From a virus, in IMG/VR virus record IMGVR_UViG_3300008012_000023, positions 28,982-92,981 of that record: a DNA stretch of 64,000 nucleotides; one strand, written 5' to 3'. The position numbers and the translations under genes were made by a program. Below are positions 45,810 to 54,900 of this stretch, piece by piece (within the stretch, counting starts at the first letter, position 1; each line of letters begins with the position of its first letter). The notes below the pieces were generated by a model. It saw only the letters and a program-made list of their open reading frames with translations, had not been told where the DNA came from and did not search any database.

Positions 45810-46982
45810 ATGTCAGAACTATTCGAATCAAAATGGGGCGAAACTAAAGCCGCATTAACAGAAGGTTTAGAAGGCAACAAGAAAAAGACTATGGATGTAG
45901 TCTTAGAGAACACTAAGAAGTACTTGGCTGAGCAGGCAACTGCTGGTGCCACTTCTGCAGGTAACGTTGCTACTCTAAACAGGGTTATCCTACCAGTAAT
46001 CAGAAGGGTTATGCCAACTGTGATCGCTAACGAGATCGTAGGTGTACAACCAATGTCTGGTCCTGTAGGACAAATCCACACATTAAGAATAAGATATGCA
46101 GACACAGTTGCTTCAAACACAACTGCTGGTGAAGAAGCATTATCTCCGTTCAAAATTGCGAAAGCATACTCTGGTAACCAGAACAACACAACTCCTAAAG
46201 CGGCTTCTACAGCATCTTTAGAAGGTACTCCTGGTAAGAGATTATCGATCCAAATCTTGAAACAACCGGTTGAAGCGAAATCTAGAAAATTAAGTGCTAG
46301 ATGGACTTTCGAAGCGGCTCAAGATGCTCAAGCACAGCAAGGTATCGATGTAGAAGCAGAAATCATGGCGGCATTAGCTCAAGAGATCACTGCTGAGATC
46401 GACCAAGAGATCATTGGTTCATTAAGAACATTAGCCGGTTCGGCTTCTGAGACTTTTGACCAATCTGCTGTATCTGGTACAGCAACATTCGTTGGTGACG
46501 AACACGCGGCATTGGCTGTGTTAATCAACAGAGATGCAAACAAAATCGCAACAAGAAAAAGAAGAGGCGCTGGAAACTACGCTGTAGTATCTCCAACTGC
46601 TTTAACTATTCTTCAATCTGCTACAACTTCAGCATTTGCTAGATCAACTGAAGGTACTTTCGAAGCACCTACTAACACAAAATTTGTTGGTACGTTAAAC
46701 GCTTCTATGAGAGTATACGTTGACGCATATGCTTCAGACAACACAAGCATACTAGTTGGTTACAAAGGTGCTAGTGAGGCAGACGCTCCGGCGTTCTACT
46801 GCCCTTACATTCCTTTAATGTCATCAGGCGTTGTGTTAGATCCATCTACTTTCGAACCAGTAGTAGGCTTCTTAACAAGATACGGATACGTAGAGTTAAC
46901 AAACACTGCGTCTTCACTTGGTAACGCGGCTGACTACGTTGGATTAGTAGGTGTTAACAGCACAAACTTAAAATTCAAGTAA
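45810..46982 (+). CDS. 23: Major capsid protein gp23, 390 aa
   Basis: Recognisable T4-family capsid text: NTKKYLAEQATAGATSAGNVATLNRVILPVIRRVMPTVIANEIVGVQPMSGPVGQIHTLRIRYAD and a C-terminal SSGVVLDPSTFEPVVGFLTRYGYVELTN. T4 gp23 is 521 aa, and shorter forms are usual in marine relatives. A gp21-type site L-A-E (residues 39-41) predicts a mature protein starting at Gln42. Codons are biased to A/T-ending forms compared with neighbours, as in a very highly expressed gene. AAAGGGGAAAC ribosome site. Followed by a strong terminator. Confidence 0.96.
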   Translation: MSELFESKWGETKAALTEGLEGNKKKTMDVVLENTKKYLAEQATAGATSAGNVATLNRVILPVIRRVMPTVIANEIVGVQPMSGPVGQIHTLRIRYADTVASNTTAGEEALSPFKIAKAYSGNQNNTTPKAASTASLEGTPGKRLSIQILKQPVEAKSRKLSARWTFEAAQDAQAQQGIDVEAEIMAALAQEITAEIDQEIIGSLRTLAGSASETFDQSAVSGTATFVGDEHAALAVLINRDANKIATRKRRGAGNYAVVSPTALTILQSATTSAFARSTEGTFEAPTNTKFVGTLNASMRVYVDAYASDNTSILVGYKGASEADAPAFYCPYIPLMSSGVVLDPSTFEPVVGFLTRYGYVELTNTASSLGNAADYVGLVGVNSTNLKFK

Positions 46983-47001
46983 TCATTACTTCAATTTTCA
47001 G

Positions 47002-47030
47002 AAAGGGCGGCTTCGGTCGCCCTTTTTTTT
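47002..47030 (+). terminator. UUCG-loop terminator after gene 23
   Basis: Arms 47002-47011 and 47016-47025 (10 bp, one G-U) close a TTCG tetraloop, then eight T. Identical in stem and loop to the terminator at 61025. Confidence 0.95.
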
Positions 47031-47057
47031 GACTTCTTTTCCGCTATAATATAAAAT
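47029..47057 (+). promoter_or_regulatory. Sigma70-like promoter for the sulfotransferase gene
   Basis: TTGACT at 47029-47034, 17 nt, TAAAAT at 47052-47057. Another possible -10 (TATAAT at 47045) is too close. The -35 overlaps the T-tract of the preceding terminator. The ATG follows 6 nt after the -10, so the leader would be near zero. Confidence 0.5.
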
Positions 47058-47063
47058 AGCAGT

Positions 47064-47777
47064 ATGGAATACTGTTTTCATCACATACCAAAGACGGCCG
47101 GATCTTCACTGCAACTTAGATTGGCACACAGAGAACACGCAGGTCAACTGCCAAAAGGAAGCACCATGGTAGTGTATCCTCTATTCGGCGACATGAGATT
47201 TTACAGGGTGTCTGAGGATTCCGGATTTGATCCCAACCAACCGATCAAAGAGGCATTTTTAAGAACACACAAACAGCCAAGGACAGAAGGCAATGCCTCT
47301 ATCGTGTGTGGACATTACACCACATCCGCCCAGCCGGGAACCCACTACACTTGGTTAAGAGAACCACTGGCGAGAGACATCAGTCATTTCAACTATGACT
47401 GCAATTACGGTCACGAACTTTCAAAAGATTTCACTGAACACCTGAGCCAGATGGCAGGAAATTTCATGGTGCTTTGGTTATGGGGCAAATACATGAGCAA
47501 TGACGTCAATGCCCCCATCCAAGAAAAATATGAGGGCGTGAGACAATGCCTGAAAACAAAATTCGCCAAGGTTTTTGATTCAGATAGGTTTGAAGAATCC
47601 TGGACTGAATTGTCTGCCATACTGAAAGTGGACACAGAACCAAGACTCAATTCCAACGAAGGAGGATCTAGTTATAAAAAAGTCATAACAAAAAAAGATC
47701 TTGATGAAAAATTTATCTCATGGCACAAGTCATACAATCAATATGATTATCTGTTGTATAAAGAATTTTGTTTGTAG
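47064..47777 (+). CDS. Sulfotransferase family protein, 237 aa
   Basis: PAPS-binding motifs of Golgi-type carbohydrate sulfotransferases: 5'-phosphosulfate loop HHIPKTAGSSL (residues 6-16) and 3'-phosphate site LREPLARDISHF (98-109; Arg99, Arg104, Ser107). Length and C-terminal ESWTELSAIL...R(L)N fit PF03567/sulfotransfer_2. It would transfer sulfate from PAPS to a hydroxyl of a glycan or similar acceptor. It stands alone between the head cassette terminator and a membrane protein, with its own sigma70-like promoter. Unusual cargo for a phage. Acceptor unknown. Confidence 0.85.
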   Translation: MEYCFHHIPKTAGSSLQLRLAHREHAGQLPKGSTMVVYPLFGDMRFYRVSEDSGFDPNQPIKEAFLRTHKQPRTEGNASIVCGHYTTSAQPGTHYTWLREPLARDISHFNYDCNYGHELSKDFTEHLSQMAGNFMVLWLWGKYMSNDVNAPIQEKYEGVRQCLKTKFAKVFDSDRFEESWTELSAILKVDTEPRLNSNEGGSSYKKVITKKDLDEKFISWHKSYNQYDYLLYKEFCL

Positions 47778-47847
47778 TTAATGGCATTTTTTTCTTGGTC
47801 ATACGAAGCACAAACAATTTAATATGTTTTAATCAATAAAAAACTGT

Positions 47848-47878
47848 TCTAAATATTTTACCGATTCAACAAGAATCG
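47848..47878 (+). promoter_or_regulatory. Late-like TCTAAATA and 6-bp hairpin before the two-TM gene
   Basis: TCTAAATA at 47848-47855 (one mismatch) followed by CGATTC/GAATCG arms (47862-47867, 47873-47878) just before a GGGAGG ribosome site. The rest of the 118-nt gap shows nothing else. Confidence 0.5.
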
Positions 47879-47895
47879 TACAAGGGAGGTCCAAT

Positions 47896-48129
47896 ATGGA
47901 TATCATGATGAAAGTAAAAGGATGGGCCAAGGCCATCGCCGACGTGGGAGTTAGTCTTATCGCGTTGGGGATCGTATTAGAGATCCTTTTCAAAGGTCAA
48001 GGTGTTCCGTTCTGGCCAAATATTTCTGTAATAGGAAATATCCAGGGCGTTGTGCAAGGTTTCTCAGATCAAGGTCTGTTGGGACTTGTAGCAATTTGGA
48101 TTTTATATCATATCTACAACAGGAAATAA
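47896..48129 (+). CDS. Small two-transmembrane protein, 77 aa
   Basis: Two hydrophobic helices, about 14-32 (AIADVGVSLIALGIVLEIL) and 60-74 (GLLGLVAIWILYHIY), joined by FKGQGVPFWPNISVIGNIQGVVQGFSDQ. Short basic ends. A closely similar small protein lies near gene 23 in other marine T4-like phages (memory). Size and topology would fit a holin or virion-membrane protein, but there is no lysis gene beside it. Strong AAGGGAGG ribosome site. Followed by a terminator. Confidence 0.8.
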   Translation: MDIMMKVKGWAKAIADVGVSLIALGIVLEILFKGQGVPFWPNISVIGNIQGVVQGFSDQGLLGLVAIWILYHIYNRK

Positions 48130-48155
48130 TATAAAAATCTAAAAGCACATATCCG

Positions 48156-48200
48156 CGGAGGGCGGTTGAATAATTTTTTCTATCGCTCTCCGTTGTTTAA
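48156..48200 (+). terminator. Terminator after the two-TM gene
   Basis: CGGAGGGCG (48156-48164) pairs with CGCTCTCCG (48184-48192), 9 bp with one G-U, and a T-rich loop, followed by TTGTTT. The tail doubles as a late-like promoter for the next gene. Confidence 0.75.
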
Positions 48201-48203
48201 ATA
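48196..48203 (+). promoter_or_regulatory. Late-like TTTAAATA with leaderless spacing
   Basis: TTTAAATA (one mismatch), then 5 nt and the GTG start at 48209, the same geometry as at 42111. No Shine-Dalgarno is visible. Confidence 0.5.
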
Positions 48204-48208
48204 TCTTT

Positions 48209-48853
48209 GTGAAATATCTCTTGTCATCAGGATGCAGTTTTAGTATTCCCAGACCTCATTTGGGTATCCATACCTGTGTAGGAAAGGAAATTGCCAATTA
48301 CAAGCAACTGCAACATTTAAACATAGCAGAACCCAGTTCCGGTAACACTAGGATAATCGCCAATACAAAAATTTTTTATGAAAAGTATCCAGAACGCAAA
48401 AAAGATACGTTCGCCCTTGTACAATTTAGTTACGGTGGTAGACTCGACTATATCAAGAAATCAGACAACAACAATCTGAAAATGAATACCGTCAACATTG
48501 TACGAGAACATCTATCCACTTCCAAGATTTTTACAGATGCTGACCTTGTGGAATGGACGGCATTCAACTTTTATAACTCTGTGTTGGATATGCAGAACTA
48601 CCTAAAACAGAATGACATACCTTATTATTTTTACAACGGAATGCAGAGTGTTGTTAGAAAACCTAAATCCTATCTTAATAACATAATTGATGCGATAGAC
48701 CAAAATTATTTTTTCAATTTACATGATCAAGACACTGTGCATTACAAATGGTGTGAAGATCGTGACTTCCTAATACCCAACGACCTGCATCCCAACAATG
48801 ATGGCGTACAACAGTATGCCAAATTACTCCAGGATAAAATCAAACACATATAG
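48209..48853 (+). CDS. SGNH/GDSL hydrolase-like protein, 214 aa
   Basis: GTG start. Block I is SSGCSFS (nucleophile candidate Ser10 in GCSFS), block V is NDLHPNNDG with Asp192 and His194, and the middle has GNTRIIANTK (block III-like Gly/Asn). This is the usual plan of phage SGNH-type proteins, which act as esterases or acetylhydrolases on glycans or as modules of structural proteins. It lies in a group of accessory genes between the head cassette and the fibre cluster. Substrate unknown. Confidence 0.75.
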   Translation: MKYLLSSGCSFSIPRPHLGIHTCVGKEIANYKQLQHLNIAEPSSGNTRIIANTKIFYEKYPERKKDTFALVQFSYGGRLDYIKKSDNNNLKMNTVNIVREHLSTSKIFTDADLVEWTAFNFYNSVLDMQNYLKQNDIPYYFYNGMQSVVRKPKSYLNNIIDAIDQNYFFNLHDQDTVHYKWCEDRDFLIPNDLHPNNDGVQQYAKLLQDKIKHI

Positions 48854-48861
48854 TATAAATA
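48854..48861 (+). promoter_or_regulatory. Late promoter TATAAATA
   Basis: Perfect consensus just after the SGNH gene stop and 102 nt before the next ATG (48964). The leader it would make is rich in hairpins, including one that covers the ribosome site. Confidence 0.75.
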
Positions 48862-48881
48862 CCAACAGTTCAAACGTGCTT

Positions 48882-48956
48882 CGACACAGTGTCGGAGACT
48901 TATGCGGAAACAAACCGCGTACCCAGGAGAACTGGGATTGGACTCCTAAGAAGGAG
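48882..48956 (+). promoter_or_regulatory. Structured leader with sequestered ribosome-binding site
   Basis: Four stems in 75 nt: CGACAC/GTGTCG (48882, 48889), GCGG/CCGC (48904, 48915), CCCAG/CTGGG (48922, 48932), and CTCCT/AGGAG (48943, 48952). The last AGGAG is the Shine-Dalgarno. A second AGGAG at 48925 can pair with the same CTCCT, so two exclusive folds exist. Confidence 0.5.
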
Positions 48957-48963
48957 AAAACAA

Positions 48964-49377
48964 ATGGGAAGACCGATCAAAAAATCAAGAATGTTATCTG
49001 ATTTCAATCCAGGATCAACTGCAACACTGGCTGTAACAACTTACAGAACTGGTGATTCAAACGTGACTGGTACAGGTTCATACATCGTGTCTCAGAGAAG
49101 TTCAAGAAGTTTCAAAATTCACTTGAACGATTCTTCTGAAACAGTAATGAAACTGGTTGCCAAAGCAACACTTACAGATAACGACACATTCAACGTTAAA
49201 GTCATACTTGACGACTCGACTGTGGCATACGTGGAGAAGTTCTACAACGGCACTATTCACTATGTTCAGTCAGACGGTACGACTACAGGAACGGTACCTT
49301 ACACGCTACAAACATCTGAGTCCGCGGACGAAGGTCAAGTTAGTAACAAAGGAAACATTGACATTAGAACTCACTAA
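48964..49377 (+). CDS. Small virion structural protein, 137 aa
   Basis: I start at ATG 48964 (MGRPIKKSRMLSDFNPGSTATL), directly after AAGGAG. The longer frame from GTG 48889 lies within the hairpin leader. The product is a basic short N-terminus followed by beta-rich sequence (VTTYRTGDSNVTGTGSYIVSQRSSRSFKIHLND, AYVEKFYNGTIHYV, DEGQVSNKGNIDIRTH). Similar small proteins follow the capsid genes in marine T4-like phages. Its role could be capsid decoration or fibre base. No motif decides this. Confidence 0.65.
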   Translation: MGRPIKKSRMLSDFNPGSTATLAVTTYRTGDSNVTGTGSYIVSQRSSRSFKIHLNDSSETVMKLVAKATLTDNDTFNVKVILDDSTVAYVEKFYNGTIHYVQSDGTTTGTVPYTLQTSESADEGQVSNKGNIDIRTH

Positions 49378-49397
49378 TAGTCAAGACACGTGCTTTA

Positions 49398-49425
49398 TGG
49401 GGGAGATTTTGCACTCCCCCATTTC
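49398..49425 (+). terminator. Probable terminator
   Basis: TGGGGGAG (49398-49405) pairs with CTCCCCCA (49414-49421), 8 bp, but the tail is only TTTCC, so efficiency is uncertain. A late promoter follows directly. Confidence 0.6.
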
Positions 49426-49427
49426 CA

Positions 49428-49435
49428 CATAAATA
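49428..49435 (+). promoter_or_regulatory. Late promoter CATAAATA, nearly leaderless
   Basis: CATAAATA (one mismatch), 6 nt, then ATG 49442. No Shine-Dalgarno. Predicted leader of about 1 nt. Confidence 0.6.
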
Positions 49436-49441
49436 ACACAA

Positions 49442-50308
49442 ATGGCAAAGACTCTCAGAACATCAGGTGATTACACAATCAAGACCGGCACAGGATTTAC
49501 TGGTGACAACTCGGTAATTTTAGATTCAAAGTTCACAAGAGTCAAGGGCGACCTAATAGTAGACGGCACTGAGGTAACTGTAAACACCACAAATATCACA
49601 GTCGAAGATCAATTCATGGAATTGAACAGAAACAACTCCACAGCGGGTATAGAAGATTCTGGAATTGTATTCAATCAGGGCACGGCGGACCACGCGGTTC
49701 TCTACTATGATGCCAGTTCAAACGAATTCAGGATAGGAACGACACCAACCGTAGATATTGCGGACGGATCAACTATCAAGACAGAGATACAGGACGGCGC
49801 CTTCACTTTGGCAAATATCAAAGTTGCAACAACACCATCAGATTCTAATCACGCCGCATCAAAGAGTTATGTTGACTCACAGGTTTCAGGCGGAGGATTT
49901 GCTATAGGATTCAGAGGAGATGATTCTGCTGTTGTAGATGTTGCTTCAGGAAACAGTGTTTTAATAGCAGGTGGTTCAAATATTTCAACAGCGGCAACCG
50001 AATCAGATACGGTGACAATAACTTTGGATAGAGATCTAAACGGGATAGACACAATTTCAACCGATAGATCAAATCAAGATTTAACATTAACAGCAAACGG
50101 AACAGGATCGGTCGTGATCGAGGATGTATTGACATTCTCGGGCGCCGCTTCAACACCAACAGCCACAACAGTAACCAAATTATACAACAAAACAGCGGCA
50201 GGTGGCGGCACAGGATTATACTTCATTAACTCAAACATCAGCTCTGGTTCAGAGGGAGAACTGATAAGTAAAAAGAAAGCAACTGCTTTGGCAATTGCGT
50301 TAGGATAA
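49442..50308 (+). CDS. Fibre-type structural protein, 288 aa
   Basis: N-terminal RTSGDYTIKTGTGFTGDNSVILDSKFTRVKGDLIVDGTEVTVNTTNITVEDQFMELNRN, the shared fibre module also present at 1-1325, 51964, 57640 and 59980. Then RIGTTPTVDIADGS, HAASKSYVDSQVSGGGF (a common fibre linker of the type ATKKYVD), and a beta-rich end ELISKKKATALAIALG. Opens a run of three close plus-strand structural genes (3-nt and 2-nt gaps). Confidence 0.8.
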   Translation: MAKTLRTSGDYTIKTGTGFTGDNSVILDSKFTRVKGDLIVDGTEVTVNTTNITVEDQFMELNRNNSTAGIEDSGIVFNQGTADHAVLYYDASSNEFRIGTTPTVDIADGSTIKTEIQDGAFTLANIKVATTPSDSNHAASKSYVDSQVSGGGFAIGFRGDDSAVVDVASGNSVLIAGGSNISTAATESDTVTITLDRDLNGIDTISTDRSNQDLTLTANGTGSVVIEDVLTFSGAASTPTATTVTKLYNKTAAGGGTGLYFINSNISSGSEGELISKKKATALAIALG

Positions 50309-50311
50309 AAT

Positions 50312-50626
50312 ATGGCTATTACAAATTTTCAAGTCACAGCAAACACGGCATCAGCCGCTTTCACGGCCTCAGCAGACACGGCAGTTACAGTGATTTATGT
50401 CACAAACAAATCTTCATCAGACGGTAACATTAATATATATGTTGTTCCGTCAGGAGACTCTGTTTCAGAAAACTTTAAAATTTACAACAACGTGTTGGTC
50501 CCAGCACAGGACACATACATCGTTGACACAGAAAAATTAATTCTTGAAAACGGTGATGCGATCTACATCGAAGCACCAGACTCTGCGGCGCAGTTCAATG
50601 CAACAATCTCAACAATAGGATTATAA
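50312..50626 (+). CDS. Small structural protein, 104 aa
   Basis: Beta-rich throughout (AITNFQVTANTASAAFTASADTAVTVIYVTNKSSS, NINIYVVPSGDSVSENFKIYNNVLVPAQDTYIVDTEKLILENGDAIYIEAPDSAAQFNATISTIGL), of the small beta-sandwich type found beside phage fibres in marine phages. No enzyme motif. Between two fibre genes with 2-3 nt gaps, so co-translated. Possibly a fibre connector or decoration protein. Confidence 0.75.
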   Translation: MAITNFQVTANTASAAFTASADTAVTVIYVTNKSSSDGNINIYVVPSGDSVSENFKIYNNVLVPAQDTYIVDTEKLILENGDAIYIEAPDSAAQFNATISTIGL

Positions 50627-50628
50627 TC

Positions 50629-51054
50629 ATGGGCAGGCTTTTGAAAAACAGAGAGCTAGACCACGGAGCTCTTGCAGTCAGCGTACCGCCGGTGACTTCT
50701 GATCAGAGACCATCGGGCATCAATGGGCAATTGATCTACAATACACAGACAGGCACTCTACAAGCCTACGACAATGGTTGGTTCAATATTTCAACTGCCA
50801 ACTCTGCTCCGGCAACAATCACACAAGACAACCTAACAGGCGACGGTTCAACTGTGGCTTTCACGATGAGTCTATCGGTTACGGATCAACAGGACGTTTT
50901 GGTTTTCGTTGGCGGTGTATATCAAATACCGGGCACGAACTATTCTGTGTCTGGAACAACAATAACATTTGGTTCTGCTCCACCGGCAGACAACTCAATA
51001 GACAACTCACACCTTATCACTATACTTCACGGTTTTGATTCAATTGGCGCTTAA
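50629..51054 (+). CDS. Fibre-type structural protein with GDGST module, 141 aa
   Basis: Two recognisable pieces. The first is DQRPSGINGQLIYNTQTGTLQAYDNGWFN, a QRP..G..RYN..T module as in the larger fibres. The second is LTGDGSTVAFTMSLSVTDQQDVLVFVGGVYQIPGTNYSVSGTTITFGSAPP, the GDGST module that ends the genes at 55635 and 57640 and recurs in the giant protein. It ends HLITILHGFDSIGA. A minimal fibre protein made of two exchangeable modules. Its stop overlaps that of the convergent gene by 4 nt. Confidence 0.78.
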   Translation: MGRLLKNRELDHGALAVSVPPVTSDQRPSGINGQLIYNTQTGTLQAYDNGWFNISTANSAPATITQDNLTGDGSTVAFTMSLSVTDQQDVLVFVGGVYQIPGTNYSVSGTTITFGSAPPADNSIDNSHLITILHGFDSIGA

Positions 51055-51899
51055 TTGATGTGTCCGAATGATCTCCAAGCACCCGGCTGACCGCCTTTGA
51101 TGCAGATCCAACCCAACACTTCGCCTATGTCTGGTTCTGAATTCCAAACTATAGATCCCTTGGTCCATGTGCCCGTTGTTGGTATGCCGGAAGCGGAAGA
51201 AAAAATCCTATTTTGAAATGCGATGTTGCCAGCGACCTCTAGGTCGTGATCGGGGTTTTGTATACCAACTCCTAATCGACCTTTAACATTTACATCTTTT
51301 TCAAATGATACCTTGCCGTTTGTTGCAACTACAATTCTTTTGGTATCATCGGTTGATATGGCAAACGGTCGTGCTTCGTGTGTGCCTACAAATCCTGTAG
51401 CATCATCACTGCCGATAACGATCTCGACTCCTTCGGCATCGACAGCAAATGTTTTAGATGGTACTGTGGTGTTGATTCCCACTCTTCCATCCGCTACATA
51501 TAAAGTGTCTTTGACTTGTAAATTTTCTAACACACCAACTTTGGTCAGAGAACTTTCTTTGACACTCTTGCCCAGTTTGGTTCTCCATACAACTTCATTG
51601 CCATCAATTCTCAGTGCTTCTTTGACATCCAACACAGGCACTTGAGCTCGATTATATTGTAGAGTTTGGCAATTTATCTTGCCTTGAATAAAAACATCAT
51701 TGTTGATATTTGTTACGTCGTCTGCGATTTCTAATATGTTGTGTGTTGCTGAATCTTTGATACCGGTGCTGGAAAAATTTGTGATTGTGCCCCCGTTGAT
51801 CACGTCTCCAGAGATGGAATCTTTTTTAAAATCTATGTCAGACACCTTGACAGATTTAGCGGTGATTTTTTGTTGGATGTTGATAGGTTTGAGTGCCAT
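51051..51899 (-). CDS. Minus-strand fibre-type structural protein, 282 aa
   Basis: I start at ATG 51899 (MALKPINIQQKITAKSVKVSDID). The longer frame passes through a late promoter at 51908. Contains INNDVFIQGKINCQTL, LQVKDTLYVADGRVGINTTVPSKTFAVDAEGVEIVIGSDD, VSFEKDVNVKGRLGVGIQNPDHDLEVAGNIAFQN, the repeated beta-strand text of fibre shafts, and a C-terminal TGTWTKGSIVWNSEPDIGEVLGWICIKGGQPGAWRSFGHIN, a small capping domain. It is the only minus-strand gene inside this stretch, with its own promoter. Confidence 0.78.
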   Translation of the reverse strand: MALKPINIQQKITAKSVKVSDIDFKKDSISGDVINGGTITNFSSTGIKDSATHNILEIADDVTNINNDVFIQGKINCQTLQYNRAQVPVLDVKEALRIDGNEVVWRTKLGKSVKESSLTKVGVLENLQVKDTLYVADGRVGINTTVPSKTFAVDAEGVEIVIGSDDATGFVGTHEARPFAISTDDTKRIVVATNGKVSFEKDVNVKGRLGVGIQNPDHDLEVAGNIAFQNRIFSSASGIPTTGTWTKGSIVWNSEPDIGEVLGWICIKGGQPGAWRSFGHIN

Positions 51900-51907
51900 A
51901 ATAAGAG

Positions 51908-51915
51908 TATTTATT
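51908..51915 (-). promoter_or_regulatory. Late promoter AATAAATA, nearly leaderless (leftward)
   Basis: AATAAATA on the minus strand, 8 nt before ATG 51899. Predicted leader of about 3 nt. Confidence 0.6.
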
Positions 51916-51942
51916 GATTGATCCATAGGTATGTGATATGTT

Positions 51943-51950
51943 GGTAAATA
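51943..51950 (+). promoter_or_regulatory. Late-promoter-like GGTAAATA (rightward)
   Basis: GGTAAATA, two mismatches, 13 nt before ATG 51964. The same variant occurs at 59906. With the minus-strand AATAAATA it forms a divergent pair in a 64-nt gap. Confidence 0.4.
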
Positions 51951-51963
51951 CGAAAGTAGTATT

Positions 51964-54900
51964 ATGGCATTTAATAAAATTGGTGGAGATCTATTAGAAT
52001 CTAATCTGTTGAGAGCAACAGATATAGCCTTCCAAACGGATTTACTATACATAGATGTAGACAACAATCGGGTCGGTATCAAAACAAATTCGCCGGGCAA
52101 TTTCGCACTTGATGTCAACGGAGCAGTAAGAGTACAAAACGATTTGACTGTTGTGGGAGACCTTATTGTAGAAGGCGAAACCACACAGTTGGACACACAA
52201 AATTTAGAAGTGGAAGACAATATCATTGTCTTGAACAAAAATAACTCAGCGGCAACAGATGCCGGCATAATGATCAACAGAGGAGACGCCCTCGACGACG
52301 CTGTCTTCTATTGGGACGAAACGGTAGATAAATTCCGGTTAGGCACGACTCCGCAAGACGGATCAACTGTCACAGATTTTTCTAACGTCACATTGGCAAA
52401 ACTACAGATAGGTGAGCCAGTTGCAGACGCGGATGCAACAACAAAAAAATATGTTGACGATCAAATTTCTTCTGTGTCATCAAGCGGTGTTACAGGTGAC
52501 AACGTCGAACTCCGTTTACCCGATGATTCAACGTTTGGTGATGGTGCTTATCTAGGACTTACCTCTACAACGTCGGTTACACAGGCAATCGACGATTTAA
52601 ACGAGACCATGGACAATATCAGGGCAGGAACATATTTGAAATCTGTTTCGTTTGTCGCTGACCAAACATCTATCAGTTTGAACGACACAGTCACCCTAAC
52701 AATCACTACCACACCGACAGCAGGAGCAAACACTAGATACACAATCACGTGGGGAGACGGCGACGTTACAACGGCAACATCGGATTCAACACCAAGTCAC
52801 ACCTACGCAGAAAATTCGGGATCACCGTACACAGTCACAGTTAAAGCATTTGAAAACGATGCGGCAGTAACCGACTCGTCGGGATCTTTTGCTACATCAA
52901 CAAGGACAAATTATATTACAGTGGCTACAGCAGAACCTGTTGTAAACTTTTTCATGTACTCGGCCGCATCGGGCGGATCACCTATAACTTCCGCCGACAA
53001 CGGGGCAACAGTTTATTTGGAAAACACAACCACAAACACAAACGGGGCCACAGTTACCTATGAAGTGGACTGGGGAGATACAACCACGAGCACAATCGCC
53101 TCTGATTCAGCGGCGGGAGGGGTATCTGGTTCTAGATTATCTCATACCTATAACAACTCAGCGGCAGATGATGGTTCAAGTATAGGTACAGGGAGCGGAG
53201 ACACAAGATACACAATCACTTTGAAACTTCTCACTCACTCGACAGCAGACCCGGCCGTGATACCTGCCACTGAAAATAAAAATTTTGATGTGTACAGTGA
53301 TCACACTGTGGAATATTCTGTCACTGACTCTACTATTAGAGGAGTAAATGAGGAAAGCACTTCGGGATTTCCAGTCACATTCACGAACGACACAGCAACA
53401 AATCCAGGACCACAATCGACATTTTCGTCAAACATTTACACCTGGAATTTTGGAGAAGGTGATGCCAATACCAACGTCAATGTTGGATCAGGAGCATCGG
53501 GTGACACAGGAAATACAATCGCAAATACATTTAATTTGAGTTCAGGACAGCAATCCGGTGGCACGACACAGACATACACAACCAGTTTAAGTTTGGCTAA
53601 CGGACACTCCAATTCACCTTTCACATATAACATGAACATTATCGTTGAACCGGATGTCAGAGCAAATATTGCCGCGACTGCTGTGACAGTTTCAACCGGA
53701 TCTGGTGATAACCAATACACATTGTATGACACAACAGACCTGGACAGCAACAACAGAGCACTTGCTAGATTCACAAACACATCACAGAACGCCGACGACT
53801 ATGATTATGACTACTTTGATGATTCATCTGACATTGTAAACATAGTGGAAGACGGAGCATCCGCGGGAACTATAGCCGCCACGCTTGACAAAAATTTCAC
53901 AGGAACAAGTAATGGTGCGTTTACAACGAGATTCAGAGCACATGGTACTCCAGATACTATAGAACAAGACGACGAAGAAACCATCACGTGGACAATGAAG
54001 GCAGTGCCGGCGGCACCCGCCGACCTGTCAACTAAATCATTAACTTTGAGTGATTCGGCTCAGGGCACTTCGCCAAAATTATGTGCAGGATTTGACGACA
54101 ACACATCATCATTCGCCACGTTGACTGCGGGTGATTCCTTGAATACAACAACTGCCAGAAGGTATACATCGGGAACAATTGACACAAACACCGTGACCAA
54201 TTTTTACAACGGCGCCACAGGCACACTGTCAGCGGCAATCAATGCCTCAGCGGATGGATCAAAGGCATTCACCACAGCAGAAAACGAAACAGGCACATTC
54301 ACAAGTCTTGTCGTGACATCCAACGTGGATTATGACACGGTAGTAGCCACATATCCTCAAAGACTGTATCTTGTTGCCTCGGCAAGAATTACAAAAGCAT
54401 TGTCGGGATACACAGTTGGCGTAAATGCTCAGAGACTTGAGCACACAACAACCGGAAACACAAATCTAGTTCATGTTGTTAGGGATGACATAACCGCAAC
54501 ACCTACCACTACAATAGGTACTGTGACAGAAAATGTCGCGGGTACATACGAATATGTGTCGGGAATACCGTACTATGACACCAGTTCACCCAGTCTCACT
54601 GTGTCAGGCACCTCGGTTGCTAATTTTACTGGACAGGCCTATGCAGACATTGTTGATCCGCACGAAATTGATCCCGGAACCAATCAGGAATCAACTTCTG
54701 GGTCAATTATTTCCAACTTAAATTTCACTTATGCCAATGTTGATGGCACAAGTTCATTCTTGACAGGCGGGATTCCTAATACAGACACAGGAGTAGCATC
54801 CGCTTATACCTTGGGCGACTTAACGGTACCCCTAACATCAAGTCCTATTATGAGTATCCAAACTATCAAAGCAAGGAGTAAAAATGCTAATGGTACAGGA

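Noticed and set aside
48889-48963. GTG start at 48889 for the small structural gene
   Set aside because: It lies within a hairpin arm and lacks a ribosome site. ATG 48964 follows a clear AAGGAG.
51900-52277. N-terminal extension of the minus-strand fibre gene to 52277
   Set aside because: It would be antisense to the start of the PKD-protein gene and run through the AATAAATA promoter.
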